Source: an uncultured Phascolarctobacterium sp. (GTDB taxonomy: Bacteria > Bacillota > Negativicutes > Acidaminococcales > Acidaminococcaceae). From it: DNA of 64,000 bases. Each line of letters starts with the position of its first letter. The stretch's first letter is position 1. The stretch is from positions 7,299-71,298 of the forward strand of contig CAUDEF010000008.1 of assembly GCA_958448515.1 (NCBI GenBank), in the 5' to 3' direction. The position numbers and the translations under genes are program-made. Below the pieces are notes generated by a model, which did no database searches, was not told where the DNA came from, and saw only the letters and a program-made list of their open reading frames with translations. This document shows, one piece after another, positions 17,213 to 27,079 of the stretch.

Positions 17213-18542
17213 AAAAATCAGTGCCCGCAGTGCTGCTGTAGAGGTTTTGCAGCAGGTTTTTGGCGAAGAGGCATATACCAACATTGCTGTAAATAAGTAT
17301 CTGCGTCAGCACCAGCTGGAAGAGCAGGAAAGAAAATTTTTTACGGAATTAGTCTATGGCACTGTGAAAGCAGTGGGATCCATTGACTGGTATTTACAGC
17401 AATGTATCAGCCGTCCACTGACAAAGGTTGACAGCAAAGTGCTTGATATTTTGCGTATCAGTGTCTTTCAGCTGCTTTATCTTGACAGAATTCCTGCCTC
17501 TGCAGCATGCAATGAGGCTGTTAAACTGGCAAGGATTTTCAGTCATGAAGGGTCAGCAAAGTTTGTTAACGGTGTACTGCGCGGACTGCTGAGAAAAATA
17601 AATGAGATTAAGCTTCCTGATGCTGAAAAAGAAACAGCAGATTGGCTGGCAGTAAAATATTTTCACCCTCGCTGGCTTGTTAAAAAATGGCTGAAACAGT
17701 TTGGCAAAGATGACACAATAAAGTTGTGCGAATTTAATAACAGTGCGGCACCTGTCTGCCTGCGGGTGAATACTTTAAAAACAGACAGAGACAGTCTGCT
17801 CTCCAGGCTTACTGAGATGGGGGCAGAGGCAAAACCTTCAAAGTGGAGTACGTATGGCATTATCTGCGAGAAGATAAGTTCTTTAAATACTTTGTTTGCT
17901 TCTTATGGCAGTGAAATTTATGTTCAGGATGAGAGTTCCATGCTGGTGGCGCATATACTGGATCCCGAACCCGGTCAGACAGTTATTGATATGTGCAGCG
18001 CTCCCGGAGGTAAAACAACTCATCTTGCTCAGCTGATGAAGAACAAGGGGAAGATTGTTGCAGGCGATATTCATGAACATAAGATACGTTTGATTCAGGA
18101 AAATGCTGAGCGTCTTGGTATTGATATTATTTCTGCATCTGTACACGACGCAACTGTGCTGGAAGAAGGCTTCGTTAAAACAGCTGATAGAGTTCTGGTT
18201 GATGCGCCCTGTTCCGGTCTGGGCGTTCTGAGAAGGAGAGCGGAGGCTCGCTGGCGCAAAAAGAAAAGCGATTTAAAAATGTTTCCGCCTTTGCAGCTGA
18301 AAATTCTGACCAATGCTGCTCAGTATGTCAAAGAAGATGGACTTTTGGTTTACAGTACCTGCACTATAGAGCCTGCGGAAAATCATTACGTTATTGAAGA
18401 ATTTTTACAGAATAATAAAGAGTGGGAATATGCAGGTTTCAATCATCCGCTGACAGGTGAAACAGTTGCTGAATTGCAGCTTTTACCGCAGACAGATGGT
18501 ACGGACGGATTTTATATTTGTGCGTTGAAACGAAAAAAATAA
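17190..18542 (+). CDS. rsmB: 16S rRNA m5C967 methyltransferase RsmB
   Basis: 450 residues. SAM-dependent cytosine-5 methyltransferase of 16S rRNA. An N-terminal NusB-like RNA-binding domain (about 8-135) is followed by the Rossmann methyltransferase: CSAPGGKTTHLAQ for SAM, VDAPCSGLGVLRR with the conserved PC motif and YSTCTIEPAEN with the nucleophile Cys. ATG 17190 is used, preceded by AGAGGA; the start lies inside the end of the DUF116 gene, which implies coupled translation. Confidence 0.94.
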   Translation: MQKKIVNKKISARSAAVEVLQQVFGEEAYTNIAVNKYLRQHQLEEQERKFFTELVYGTVKAVGSIDWYLQQCISRPLTKVDSKVLDILRISVFQLLYLDRIPASAACNEAVKLARIFSHEGSAKFVNGVLRGLLRKINEIKLPDAEKETADWLAVKYFHPRWLVKKWLKQFGKDDTIKLCEFNNSAAPVCLRVNTLKTDRDSLLSRLTEMGAEAKPSKWSTYGIICEKISSLNTLFASYGSEIYVQDESSMLVAHILDPEPGQTVIDMCSAPGGKTTHLAQLMKNKGKIVAGDIHEHKIRLIQENAERLGIDIISASVHDATVLEEGFVKTADRVLVDAPCSGLGVLRRRAEARWRKKKSDLKMFPPLQLKILTNAAQYVKEDGLLVYSTCTIEPAENHYVIEEFLQNNKEWEYAGFNHPLTGETVAELQLLPQTDGTDGFYICALKRKK

Positions 18543-18550
18543 GGTGTAAT

Positions 18551-19609
18551 ATGGATAAAATTGATATTTTTGGTATGACAAGCGAGCAGCTGCAGGACGT
18601 TTTTGTGCAGCAGGGAATTAAAAAATTCCGTGCCAAACAGGTTTTTCAGTGGCTGTATCAAAAATCAGTTTTTGATTTTGCGCAGATGCATAATTTAGGG
18701 AAAGCTGACATTGCGCTTTTGCAGGAAAAGTTTACCGTGTTGCCTGCAGAAATAAAAATCCTGCGTGAACAAAACTCCTCTGATGGTATGACAAGCAAAA
18801 TACTGCTGGAGTTTCCTGACGGAAATTCTGTGGAAACAGTATTAATGCACCATGATTACGGTTATAGTGTGTGCGTGTCAAGTCAGGTAGGCTGTGATAT
18901 GGGATGTGCCTTTTGTGCCAGCGGTTTAAATGGCTGTGTAAGAAATTTAACTGCCGCAGAAATTATTGCTCAGGTGTATTTGTTCAATAACAGATTAAGA
19001 GAAAAATCAGCCATGGTAAGCAGGGTTGTTGTCATGGGCAGCGGTGAACCCATGTTAAATTACGATAATGTCATGGCAGCACTTGATTTTCTGCATCGTG
19101 AAGATACTTCTTTCATGAGTTACAGAAATATGACAATTTCTACCTGCGGCATTATTCCGGGAATTGAACGCATGATAGCTGACGGCAGACCTGTTAATCT
19201 TGCCATATCTCTGCACGCTGCGGAAAACGAGCTGCGTACAGATTTAATGCCTGTTAATAAAGGGTTTAGCTTTATTGATGTGATCGCTGCAGCAGAAAGA
19301 TACAGCAAGGCAGGAGGCCGGCAGGTAACTTACGAATATATACTCATTAAGGATAAAAATGACAGTGTGAAAGACGCAGAACTGCTTTGTAATTGTTTGA
19401 AGTTTAAACACGCAAGTGTTAATCTTATTCCTGCTAATCCCGTTGTGGAAAAAGGCTTTTTAAGACCGGGAAAGCAGGCAATAGAGCGTTTTGTACATAC
19501 GTTACAGAAGAACAGAGTTAATGTTACAGTAAGAAAAGAAATGGGCAAGGATATTGATGCTGCCTGTGGGCAGCTGAGAGCTAAATTTGCGAAAGAGCAG
19601 GAAAGCTGA
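18551..19609 (+). CDS. rlmN: Dual-specificity 23S rRNA/tRNA m2A methyltransferase RlmN
   Basis: 352 residues. Radical SAM enzyme that methylates C2 of A2503 in 23S rRNA and A37 in some tRNAs. The cluster motif C-x3-C-x2-C is Cys115, Cys119 and Cys122 (CDMGCAFC). The SAM-contact GEPMLNYDN, SLHA and the C-terminal catalytic Cys in DAACGQL are present. ATG 18551 follows AAGGTG and sits 8 bp after rsmB; the longer open frame starting inside rsmB is not needed. Confidence 0.96.
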   Translation: MDKIDIFGMTSEQLQDVFVQQGIKKFRAKQVFQWLYQKSVFDFAQMHNLGKADIALLQEKFTVLPAEIKILREQNSSDGMTSKILLEFPDGNSVETVLMHHDYGYSVCVSSQVGCDMGCAFCASGLNGCVRNLTAAEIIAQVYLFNNRLREKSAMVSRVVVMGSGEPMLNYDNVMAALDFLHREDTSFMSYRNMTISTCGIIPGIERMIADGRPVNLAISLHAAENELRTDLMPVNKGFSFIDVIAAAERYSKAGGRQVTYEYILIKDKNDSVKDAELLCNCLKFKHASVNLIPANPVVEKGFLRPGKQAIERFVHTLQKNRVNVTVRKEMGKDIDAACGQLRAKFAKEQES

Positions 19610-19610
19610 A

Positions 19611-20360
19611 ATGAAAGTACAGGTTACGGGAAGAACACATGTAGGTATGGTGAGAAATAATAATGAAGACTCACTGCTTATCAGAGAGCCGTATTTGTTT
19701 GCAGTTGCTGACGGCATGGGAGGACATGCGGCAGGGGAAATAGCCAGCCGTGAAACTTTAAAAGCCTTTGAGGTAGCTACGCATCCATTAAGACATGCCG
19801 TAGCAGATAGTGCAGAAGAAGTGCTGAGAAACGCCTTTAATAAAGCTAACGAGCATATTTACTTAATGGCTGACAAAAATGAAGCTTATACCGGTATGGG
19901 TACTACACTGACTGCACTGTATCTGCCTGGTGACGGAACTGCCTATGCTGCACATGTAGGTGACAGCAGACTTTATTTATATCGTAAGGGAAGTTTATCT
20001 CAGGTTACACATGACCATTCCTATGTAGCAGACCTTGTTGCTCAGGGCAAGATTACTGATAAAGAGGCCTTTGTTCATCCTAAAAAGAATATGCTTTTAC
20101 AGGCTATTGGCGTAGAAAAAACAATTAATACGGATATAATTCATTTTGCCTTAGAAGACGGAGATATATTGCTTTTATGCAGTGATGGCTTATCTGATAT
20201 GTTAAGAGATAATGAGATAAGAGAAATTTTGCATGCAAGTGATATTGATACTGCCGGAGATTTGCTGATTGAAACGTCTTTGAACAATGGCGGACGTGAT
20301 AATGTTTCTGTGATACTTATTGCAGTTAAAGAAAATAATGCTGACAGGGAGGATAATTGA
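19611..20360 (+). CDS. prpC: PP2C-type serine/threonine protein phosphatase
   Basis: 249 residues. Mn/Mg-dependent phosphatase that opposes the PASTA kinase encoded next. PP2C motifs in order: RNNNEDS, VADGMGGHAAGE, GMGTTLTAL, HVGDSRLYL, HDHSYVADL, LCSDGLSDML and GGRDNVSVI, which supply the metal-binding Asp residues. ATG 19611 lies just after the rlmN stop; an alternative TTG at 19587 would overlap rlmN. The prpC-prkC pair is conserved across Firmicutes. Confidence 0.95.
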   Translation: MKVQVTGRTHVGMVRNNNEDSLLIREPYLFAVADGMGGHAAGEIASRETLKAFEVATHPLRHAVADSAEEVLRNAFNKANEHIYLMADKNEAYTGMGTTLTALYLPGDGTAYAAHVGDSRLYLYRKGSLSQVTHDHSYVADLVAQGKITDKEAFVHPKKNMLLQAIGVEKTINTDIIHFALEDGDILLLCSDGLSDMLRDNEIREILHASDIDTAGDLLIETSLNNGGRDNVSVILIAVKENNADREDN

Positions 20361-20361
20361 T

Positions 20362-22296
20362 TTGGATAAAAATATTCTTAATAACAGATATGAAATTATT
20401 CGCCCTGTCGGCAGCGGCGGTATGGCAGAGGTTTTTCTGGCGCATGACAATCTTTTGGACCGCAATGTTGCGGTTAAAATGCTGAGAGATCAGTTTGTTG
20501 CTGACAGAGAATTGCTGGATCAGTTCCGCAGAGAGGCAAAGTCTGCAGCCAGACTCATTCATCCTTATATTATAAATATCTATGATGTTGTTTCTGAAGG
20601 TGATGTTCAGTACATTATTATGGAGTATGTTGAGGGTGTTACTTTAAAAGATTATCTTAAAGAACACAAACTTCTGCTGAATGCAGTACTGGAAATTGCT
20701 GTACGCCTGGCAGATGCTCTGAAACATGCGCACAGCAAGAATATTATTCACTGTGATATAAAACCGCAAAATATACTGATTGACAAAAATCTGAATCCCA
20801 AAATTACTGATTTTGGCATTGCCAAGATGGTAAGCAATCAGACTATGGTGTATTCGTCTGCGGTAATGGGTTCTGTACATTATATTTCACCGGAGCAGGC
20901 TAATGGCGGCCAGATTACAGCCTGCAGCGATGTTTATTCTCTGGGCGTAGTAATTTTTGAGATGCTGACCGGTCAGGTTCCTTTTAACGGCAATACTGCA
21001 GTATCTGTAGCTATGATGCATGCTGAAAAGCCGATTCCGAGGCTAAGTGAATATATGGAAGAAGTTCCGGAGGGACTGCAGAATATTATTGATAAGGCTT
21101 TAGCCAAAAAGTGCGAAAACAGATATCAGGATGCTGATGAGCTGCGCAGGGATCTGCTGAATTTGAAAATGAAGCTGTATCCTTTCAGCAGTGATGAATA
21201 CAAAAAGGACATGCAGGCAGTTTTGCCAAGCAGCACTTATGTGGCTAATGATGAGGATGACGCTACATTGATTATGAAACCCGTTCGCAGCAATACTGTA
21301 AATTTAAGTTCTATTAGCGAGCTGGATACAGTCAGTGAGAGTGAACCGGAGGAGGATATTGTGGCAGCAAGGCCTGTAAAGAAAAAAAGACAGTTTAATT
21401 TTACCAGAATCCTGATTATGGTTACTGTAGCTGTAGTTCTTATTTCGGCTATTGCGCATTTTATCTTTAATCGTAATCGTGAAATTGTTGCTGTTCCGGA
21501 AGTTGTAAACATGTCTGTGTCTGAGGCGCAGATTCTTCTGGAAAAAGAAGGCTTTGAAGTTGATCTGGAAGAACGCTCAGAAAATAATGTTAAACCGGGC
21601 GTTGTTATTGAGCAGTCTCCAAAAGCCGGTGAGAAACGCAAAGAAGGCAGCGTAATTTATCTTACAGTCAGCAAAGGTGCAGAATTAAAACCGGTACCTG
21701 ATGTTACTGGCATGTCACTTACCAAGGCAGAGAGAATAATTCTTGATGAAGGGTACGAAATTGGCACTGTAATCAAAAAGCATGACAGTTCAAAGAAAAC
21801 AGGCAGCATTTTGGCGCAGTCACCTAAATTCGGCGATAAGGCTCCCAAAGGCAGCAAAATTAATCTGGTTATCAACGAAGGTGAAAATGTTGTACCTGAT
21901 GTAACCGGCAAAAAACTTGCTGATGCAACAAAGCTGCTGAAGGATCAGGGACTGGCTTTAGGCAATGTAACCTATGCTGCAAGTGAGAGAACCAAGGGTA
22001 CTGTTATTTCTGCAGATCCTGCTGTGGGAACAAGTCTTGAGGAAAATGCAAAAGTAAATCTTGTTGTTTCCAGCGGTGCAAATAAAGAAGCTAACAGCAT
22101 TTATGTAGATTTCATTGTTCCCGGAGAAAAGGAACAGCATGTGCAGATATATGTAATAGACAGTCGTGGACGTAATCTCATTTATGATGATGATAAAAAA
22201 GGCGGCGTAAGAATTCGTCGTAAAATTGATGTTTCTGATAATGCAAAAATACAGTTTTACTGCGATAATAAACTTATAGAGGAGAAAACTTTGTGA
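20362..22296 (+). CDS. prkC: PASTA-domain serine/threonine protein kinase PrkC/Stk1
   Basis: 644 residues, TTG start after GGGAGG (20347-20352). Membrane kinase that senses muropeptides or lipid II outside and phosphorylates cell-wall, division and translation proteins inside. The Hanks-type kinase domain (about 8-270) shows GSGGMAEVFLA, VAVKML, HCDIKPQN, DFGIAK and SPEQA. One membrane helix lies at about 348-368. Three PASTA repeats follow (about 376-441, 443-512, 513-578), and then about 65 extra residues of unknown type. It overlaps rsgA by 4 bp. Confidence 0.96.
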   Translation: MDKNILNNRYEIIRPVGSGGMAEVFLAHDNLLDRNVAVKMLRDQFVADRELLDQFRREAKSAARLIHPYIINIYDVVSEGDVQYIIMEYVEGVTLKDYLKEHKLLLNAVLEIAVRLADALKHAHSKNIIHCDIKPQNILIDKNLNPKITDFGIAKMVSNQTMVYSSAVMGSVHYISPEQANGGQITACSDVYSLGVVIFEMLTGQVPFNGNTAVSVAMMHAEKPIPRLSEYMEEVPEGLQNIIDKALAKKCENRYQDADELRRDLLNLKMKLYPFSSDEYKKDMQAVLPSSTYVANDEDDATLIMKPVRSNTVNLSSISELDTVSESEPEEDIVAARPVKKKRQFNFTRILIMVTVAVVLISAIAHFIFNRNREIVAVPEVVNMSVSEAQILLEKEGFEVDLEERSENNVKPGVVIEQSPKAGEKRKEGSVIYLTVSKGAELKPVPDVTGMSLTKAERIILDEGYEIGTVIKKHDSSKKTGSILAQSPKFGDKAPKGSKINLVINEGENVVPDVTGKKLADATKLLKDQGLALGNVTYAASERTKGTVISADPAVGTSLEENAKVNLVVSSGANKEANSIYVDFIVPGEKEQHVQIYVIDSRGRNLIYDDDKKGGVRIRRKIDVSDNAKIQFYCDNKLIEEKTL

Positions 22297-23186
22297 GTGA
22301 ACTGCAAGGCAGAATATTAAAAAATTATAACGGCTATTATTATGTGGCAGTTGAAGATGTTATATATACCTGCAAGGTCAAAGGAAAAATGAAAAAGAAC
22401 CGTTTTTCCATGGCTACAGGTGATCTTGTTGTTTTTGAAGCAGGCGATAAGAATGAAGGCATGATTAAGCATGTTTTGCCGAGAAAGAATTTTCTTGTGC
22501 GGCCTACGATTGCCAATCTGGATTTGTTTGTAGTTACTTTTGCCTGTGCTACGCCGGATTTCAGCTTTTTGATTGCAGATAAACTGCTTGCTTTGGCAGA
22601 AATGGCTAAAATTCCGGCAGTACTTGTTTTAAATAAGGCAGATATTGCGCCGGAAGGATTAGTAGAAGAAATCAAAGGCGTTTACGAAAAAATCGGATAC
22701 GATGTTTACGTAATTTCAGCTCTGGAAAACAGCGGCATAGAAGCACTGAAAGAAAGATTAAAAGGCAAAATTTGTGCCTTTGGCGGCCCGTCCGGAGTGG
22801 GAAAATCCTCTACTATTAATGCTATTGATCCTGCCGTAGAATTAAAAACAGGCATCGTCAGTGAAAAAATAGGCCGAGGCAAACATACAACGCGTTATGC
22901 TCAGCTGCTTCCTTTTGCCGGAGGCTATATTGCCGATACACCGGGTTTTGGCAATCTGCTTTTAGAAGAGCTGGACAGCAAAATGGTTCCGACAGGCTTC
23001 AGAGAATTTGCCGGTTATGAGGCTCAGTGCAAGTTTGTTTCCTGCACGCATACTCATGAACCTGTCTGCGGTATTAAAGAAGCTGTTAAAGAAGGTTTAA
23101 TTGCCAGAAGCAGATATGATTCATATGTTAATATCCTGGAAGAAATAAAACTTTTTGAGGAGAGAGAGGGTAAAAAGTATGATTAA
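22293..23186 (+). CDS. rsgA: Small-subunit biogenesis GTPase RsgA
   Basis: 297 residues, GTG start overlapping the prkC stop. Circularly permuted GTPase that checks late 30S assembly. Order of motifs: an OB-fold N-terminus, then NKAD (G4), GPSGVGKSS (G1), and DTPGFG (G3). A zinc-binding C-terminal domain has C-x4-C-x-H...C ([14 protein letters not shown]). In B. subtilis the orthologue CpgA is a PrkC substrate, which fits the gene order. Confidence 0.95.
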   Translation: MSELQGRILKNYNGYYYVAVEDVIYTCKVKGKMKKNRFSMATGDLVVFEAGDKNEGMIKHVLPRKNFLVRPTIANLDLFVVTFACATPDFSFLIADKLLALAEMAKIPAVLVLNKADIAPEGLVEEIKGVYEKIGYDVYVISALENSGIEALKERLKGKICAFGGPSGVGKSSTINAIDPAVELKTGIVSEKIGRGKHTTRYAQLLPFAGGYIADTPGFGNLLLEELDSKMVPTGFREFAGYEAQCKFVSCTHTHEPVCGIKEAVKEGLIARSRYDSYVNILEEIKLFEEREGKKYD

Positions 23187-23823
23187 AGTAGCTCCGTCTA
23201 TTTTGTCTGCTGACTTTGCGTATCTGGCAGATGAAATTAAGAAAATTGAAGCCGCAGGTGCAGATTGGGTGCATATTGATGTCATGGACGGACTGTTTGT
23301 TCCTAATTTGACTTTTGGTGCTCCTGTTGTGCAGAAAATCAGAAAAGTAACAGATTTATTTTTTGACTGCCATCTCATGGTGGAGAATCCGGAAAAATAT
23401 ATTGCTGACTTTAAAAAAGCCGGTGCAGACCAGATTGTTGTGCATGCAGAGGCTACGAAACATTTGCACAGATGCATTCAGCAGATTAAAGCGGAGGGAA
23501 TGAAAGCAGGTGTAGCGTTAAATCCGGCTACTTCCTTACCTGCTATAGAAGAAATTTTGCCTTATGTTGATATGGTATTATTAATGACTGTAAACCCCGG
23601 TTTTGGCGGACAGTCATTTATTGAAAGTATGGTGCCTAAAGTTGCAAGACTGTCAGAAATGATAAAAAATGCCGGACTTGATGTTGATATTCAGGTTGAT
23701 GGCGGTATTAACGATAAAACAGCGCAGCTTGTTAAGGAAGCCGGAGCTAATATTTTGGTAGCTGGTTCCTATGTTTATGGTGCTGAAGATGTAGCTGAAG
23801 CTATTGCAAGTTTGAAAAAATAA
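23179..23823 (+). CDS. rpe: Ribulose-phosphate 3-epimerase
   Basis: 214 residues. TIM-barrel enzyme that interconverts ribulose 5-phosphate and xylulose 5-phosphate. Signatures: [48 protein letters not shown] and DGGINDKTA, with the metal-binding His and Asp residues. ATG 23179 is used, overlapping rsgA by 8 bp. It closes the def operon, as in many Firmicutes. Confidence 0.96.
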   Translation: MIKVAPSILSADFAYLADEIKKIEAAGADWVHIDVMDGLFVPNLTFGAPVVQKIRKVTDLFFDCHLMVENPEKYIADFKKAGADQIVVHAEATKHLHRCIQQIKAEGMKAGVALNPATSLPAIEEILPYVDMVLLMTVNPGFGGQSFIESMVPKVARLSEMIKNAGLDVDIQVDGGINDKTAQLVKEAGANILVAGSYVYGAEDVAEAIASLKK

Positions 23824-23842
23824 TGACATTTGTTGACTTTTA

Positions 23843-23871
23843 TTGACAATTGTCATTTTGCTGTGTAGTAT
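23843..23871 (+). promoter_or_regulatory. Promoter of the rib operon with palindrome
   Basis: -35 TTGACA (23843-23848), 17-bp spacer, -10 TAGTAT (23866-23871). A perfect 12-bp palindrome TGACAATTGTCA (23844-23855) overlaps the -35, and further TGACA/TTGAC copies lie just upstream. Confidence 0.6.
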
Positions 23872-23898
23872 ATAAGTTGTAGAATTAAATAGTGCAAA

Positions 23899-24007
23899 AA
23901 CCTTTGGGGCAGAGTGCAATTCTCTACCGGCGGTATAGTCCGCGAGCCGTATGGCATGAACAGGTGTGATTCCTGTACCGACAGTATAGTCTGGATGAAA
24001 AAAGGTT
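23899..24007 (+). ncRNA. FMN riboswitch (RFN element)
   Basis: The conserved RFN core is recognisable: GGGGCAGAGTGCAATTCTCTACCGGCGG region (from 23906), GTCCGCGAGC (23938-23947), AACAGGTGTGATTCCTGTACCGACAGTATAGTC and TGGATGAAA. P1 pairs AACCTTT (23899-23905) with AAAGGTT (24001-24007). It precedes ribD and would turn off riboflavin synthesis when FMN is plentiful. Confidence 0.95.
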
Positions 24008-24023
24008 GTGGTATCGGTTGCTG

Positions 24024-24058
24024 CCGCATTCCTACCCAAGGGTAGGAGTGCGGTTTTT
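24024..24058 (+). terminator. Expression-platform terminator of the FMN riboswitch
   Basis: CCGCATTCCTACC (24024-24036) pairs with GGTAGGAGTGCGG (24041-24053) with a mismatch, followed by five T. It lies 17 bp before the ribD start. Confidence 0.9.
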
Positions 24059-24075
24059 GTTATTGTGAGGATAAA

Positions 24076-25176
24076 ATGAACGATAGAGATTATATGAAGC
24101 GGGCTCTGGAGCTGGCAAAAATTGCAGAAGGCAATACAAGTCCAAATCCTATGGTAGGCTGCGTTATTGTAAACGATAAAGGCGAAATTGTAGGTGAAGG
24201 CTATCATCATAGAGCAGGTGAAGCTCATGCTGAAGTAAATGCTTTAAAAGCTGCCGGTGAAAAGGCTGAGGGTGCTGCTGCCTATGTAACCTTGGAGCCT
24301 TGTGCTCATTATGGAAGAACAGGACCATGCTGCGTGGCTTTAGCTGAGGCAGGTGTAGCCAAGGTTGTTGCTGCCTGTCTTGATCCTAATCCCAAGGTTG
24401 CCGGCAAGGGAATGGAATACCTTCAAAGTAGGGGTATCGAAACGGTTGTAGGTGTATGTAAGGAAGAAGCAGAGGACCTGAATGAAAAGTTTTTCTGCTG
24501 GATTACTAAAAAAAGACCTTTTATAAGCCTTAAGTACGCAATGACTTTAGACGGAAAAATTGCCGCAGCTAATGGAGATTCTAAATGGATTACCGGTGTG
24601 GAGGCAAGAACCTGTGCTCATTTGCTGCGCAAACAGCATGATGCCATTCTCGTAGGAATCAATACAGTTTTGCAAGATGATCCTGAGCTTACTACAAGAC
24701 TTGTTGAAGGAAAAAATCCTGTCAGAATTATTTTAGACAGTAAGCTTAAAATCCCTGAAAAAGCTAAAGTATTAAATGAGGAAGCGCGGACTTTGATTTT
24801 TACATCTGAGTTTGCCGATGCTGATAAAAAATCACATTTAAATGCTCTGGAAAATGTAGAGGTTATTGAAACAGAAGTATGTGATGGAAAATTGTCACTG
24901 GAGAAAATTGCAGCTGTACTGGCAGAAAAAAATATTACCAGTGTGCTTGTAGAGGGAGGCAGCAGTGTTCATGGTGCTTTTTACGATGCACAGCTGGCAG
25001 ACAGGGTATATGCTTTTATAGCGCCTAAAATTATTGGCGGAAAAGATGCGATGAGTCCTGTAGGCGGCAAAGGCAGTGATTTTATTGCCGAAGGCTGGCA
25101 GCTGGATAGTGTAAGCAGTAAGGTTCTTGGCAAGGATTTACTGATAACTGGAATCGTCAGAAGGGGGACTGAATAA
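24076..25176 (+). CDS. ribD: Bifunctional riboflavin biosynthesis protein RibD
   Basis: 366 residues. The N-terminal deaminase (about 1-145) has zinc motifs HAEVNAL and PCAHYGRTGPCC. The C-terminal NADPH-dependent reductase (about 146-366) has SLKYAMTLDGKIA and LVEGGSSVHGAF. Together they convert the GTP cyclohydrolase II product to 5-amino-6-ribitylamino-uracil phosphate. It is the first gene of ribD-ribE-ribBA-ribH, under FMN riboswitch control, with the stop overlapping the ribE start. Confidence 0.96.
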   Translation: MNDRDYMKRALELAKIAEGNTSPNPMVGCVIVNDKGEIVGEGYHHRAGEAHAEVNALKAAGEKAEGAAAYVTLEPCAHYGRTGPCCVALAEAGVAKVVAACLDPNPKVAGKGMEYLQSRGIETVVGVCKEEAEDLNEKFFCWITKKRPFISLKYAMTLDGKIAAANGDSKWITGVEARTCAHLLRKQHDAILVGINTVLQDDPELTTRLVEGKNPVRIILDSKLKIPEKAKVLNEEARTLIFTSEFADADKKSHLNALENVEVIETEVCDGKLSLEKIAAVLAEKNITSVLVEGGSSVHGAFYDAQLADRVYAFIAPKIIGGKDAMSPVGGKGSDFIAEGWQLDSVSSKVLGKDLLITGIVRRGTE

Positions 25177-25829
25177 TGTTTACAGGTCTTATTGCAGAGC
25201 TTGGAAGTATTGTGGCGCTTGAAAGGCAGGGCGAGTCTTTTCATCTGACTGTTGCAGCAGTTAAGGTTATGGAAAATCTGAAAATAGGCGACAGCGTAGC
25301 TGTAAATGGTGTTTGCCTGACGGTTGTGAAAAAAAGTGCTGGCAGTTTTACAGCGGATGTTATGCCGGAAACGGTGCGTCTTACCAATATAGGAGAGCTG
25401 CAGCCGGGCAGCAGAGTTAATCTGGAGCGCACCCTGCGTTTATGTGACGGTCTGGACGGTCATATAGTTACAGGTCATGTTGAGGGGCAGGGAATGATAA
25501 AAAGCCGAATTCCAGAAGGCATTGCAGTTGTTGTAACAATAGAGACAGAAGCAAGACTTTTAAAATATATACTGCCCAAGGGAAGTATTGCCATTGATGG
25601 CATCAGCCTTACTGTTACACAGGTAACTGATAACAGTTTTTCTGTATCGCTTATCCCTCATACGGCTAAAGAAACGACTTTAGGATTTAAGGCTGTTGGG
25701 GATAAAGTAAATCTGGAAACAGATATTATTGGCAAGTACGTAGAACGCATGCTTGGTTTTAAGCAGGAAAATAAACAGTCAAATCCGATGCTGGATAAAA
25801 ATATATTATTGGAAAATGGTTTTATGTGA
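25176..25829 (+). CDS. ribE: Riboflavin synthase alpha subunit
   Basis: 217 residues. Dismutates two 6,7-dimethyl-8-ribityllumazine molecules to riboflavin. The internal duplication of lumazine-binding domains is clear: MFTGLIAELG...VAVNGVCLTV and VTGHVEGQG...IAIDGISLTV. The start overlaps the ribD stop by one base (TAATG). The C-terminal 15 residues after MLGFKQENKQ are longer than needed and probably disordered. Confidence 0.95.
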   Translation: MFTGLIAELGSIVALERQGESFHLTVAAVKVMENLKIGDSVAVNGVCLTVVKKSAGSFTADVMPETVRLTNIGELQPGSRVNLERTLRLCDGLDGHIVTGHVEGQGMIKSRIPEGIAVVVTIETEARLLKYILPKGSIAIDGISLTVTQVTDNSFSVSLIPHTAKETTLGFKAVGDKVNLETDIIGKYVERMLGFKQENKQSNPMLDKNILLENGFM

Positions 25830-25841
25830 GAGGTGATTTTT

Positions 25842-27065
25842 ATGAGTGAACAATTTAAGTACAATACTGTTGAAGAGGCTATTGCTGCAATTAAAGCCGG
25901 CAAGATGGTTTTGGTAACTGATGATGAAGACAGAGAAAATGAAGGCGATCTGATTATGTCTGCTGAACTCTGTACACCTGAAGCTATTAATTTTATGGCC
26001 AAAGAAGCCAGAGGACTTATCTGCATGCCTGCTGCAGGATCTGTTATGGATAAACTGCAGTTTGGCGCTATGGTAAGTAAAAATACCGATAATCATGAAA
26101 CAGCTTTTTCTGTTTCCATTGACCATGTTGATACAACAACCGGTATTTCTGCTTATGAGCGTGCCTATACTATGAAAAAATGTGCAGATGAGAGCGCTCA
26201 GCCCCAGGATTTTCGCAGACCGGGACATGTGTTTCCGCTGCGTGCCAAAGATGGCGGCGTTCTTGTAAGAACAGGACACACTGAAGCTACTGTGGATCTG
26301 TGCAGACTGGCAGGCTTAAAACCTGTAGGTGTATGCTGTGAAATCATGAATGATGACGGACATATGGCAAGAACTCCGGATCTGATTGCTTTTGCTGAAA
26401 AACATAGCCTGGTGTTTATTACTGTAGCAGATTTAATTGCCTACAGAAAAGCTCATGAAAAAATGATTCATCGCGCTGCAGAAGCAAGTCTTCCCAGCAA
26501 ATATGGTACTTTTAAAATTATTGCCTATGAAAATGACCTTGATAATCTGTGCCATGTAGCAATTGTGAAAGGTGATGTAGCAGGTAAGGAAAATGTCCTT
26601 GTAAGAGTACATTCTGAGTGCCTTACCGGTGATGCTCTGGGCAGTTTGCGCTGTGACTGCGGAGATCAGCTTGCTAATGCTTTGCGCATGATTGAAAAAG
26701 AAGGTTTGGGTGCTGTTATTTATATGCGTCAGGAAGGCCGCGGAATTGGTCTTGCCAATAAGATTCGTGCTTATACCTTGCAGGATCAGGGACTTGATAC
26801 GGTAGAAGCAAATGTTCAGCTTGGATTTGCTCCTGATCTGAGAGATTACGGACTTGGAGCGCAGATTTTGGCTGATTTGGGGCTGACAAGCATCAGACTT
26901 ATTACCAACAATCCGGCTAAACGTATTGGCCTGTCCGGTTATGGCATAACTATAACTGAGCGTGTGCCTATCGTAATTGAGCCTAATGTATATAATGAAC
27001 ATTATCTTGATGTTAAAGAAGAAAAAATGGGGCATGAGCTACACTGTAAATGCTGCCATAAATAA
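25842..27065 (+). CDS. ribBA: Bifunctional RibBA: DHBP synthase / GTP cyclohydrolase II
   Basis: 407 residues. The N-terminal domain (about 1-205) converts ribulose 5-phosphate to 3,4-dihydroxy-2-butanone 4-phosphate: [12 protein letters not shown] and the RPGHVFPL motif. The C-terminal domain (about 206-407) opens GTP: zinc ligands in [19 protein letters not shown] and the [11 protein letters not shown] loop. ATG 25842 follows GAGAGGTG; a GTG at 25833 is inside the Shine-Dalgarno. The sequence ends in ELHCKCCHK, an unusual Cys/His-rich tail. Confidence 0.96.
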   Translation: MSEQFKYNTVEEAIAAIKAGKMVLVTDDEDRENEGDLIMSAELCTPEAINFMAKEARGLICMPAAGSVMDKLQFGAMVSKNTDNHETAFSVSIDHVDTTTGISAYERAYTMKKCADESAQPQDFRRPGHVFPLRAKDGGVLVRTGHTEATVDLCRLAGLKPVGVCCEIMNDDGHMARTPDLIAFAEKHSLVFITVADLIAYRKAHEKMIHRAAEASLPSKYGTFKIIAYENDLDNLCHVAIVKGDVAGKENVLVRVHSECLTGDALGSLRCDCGDQLANALRMIEKEGLGAVIYMRQEGRGIGLANKIRAYTLQDQGLDTVEANVQLGFAPDLRDYGLGAQILADLGLTSIRLITNNPAKRIGLSGYGITITERVPIVIEPNVYNEHYLDVKEEKMGHELHCKCCHK

Positions 27066-27079
27066 CAGGAGGAAAGCAA

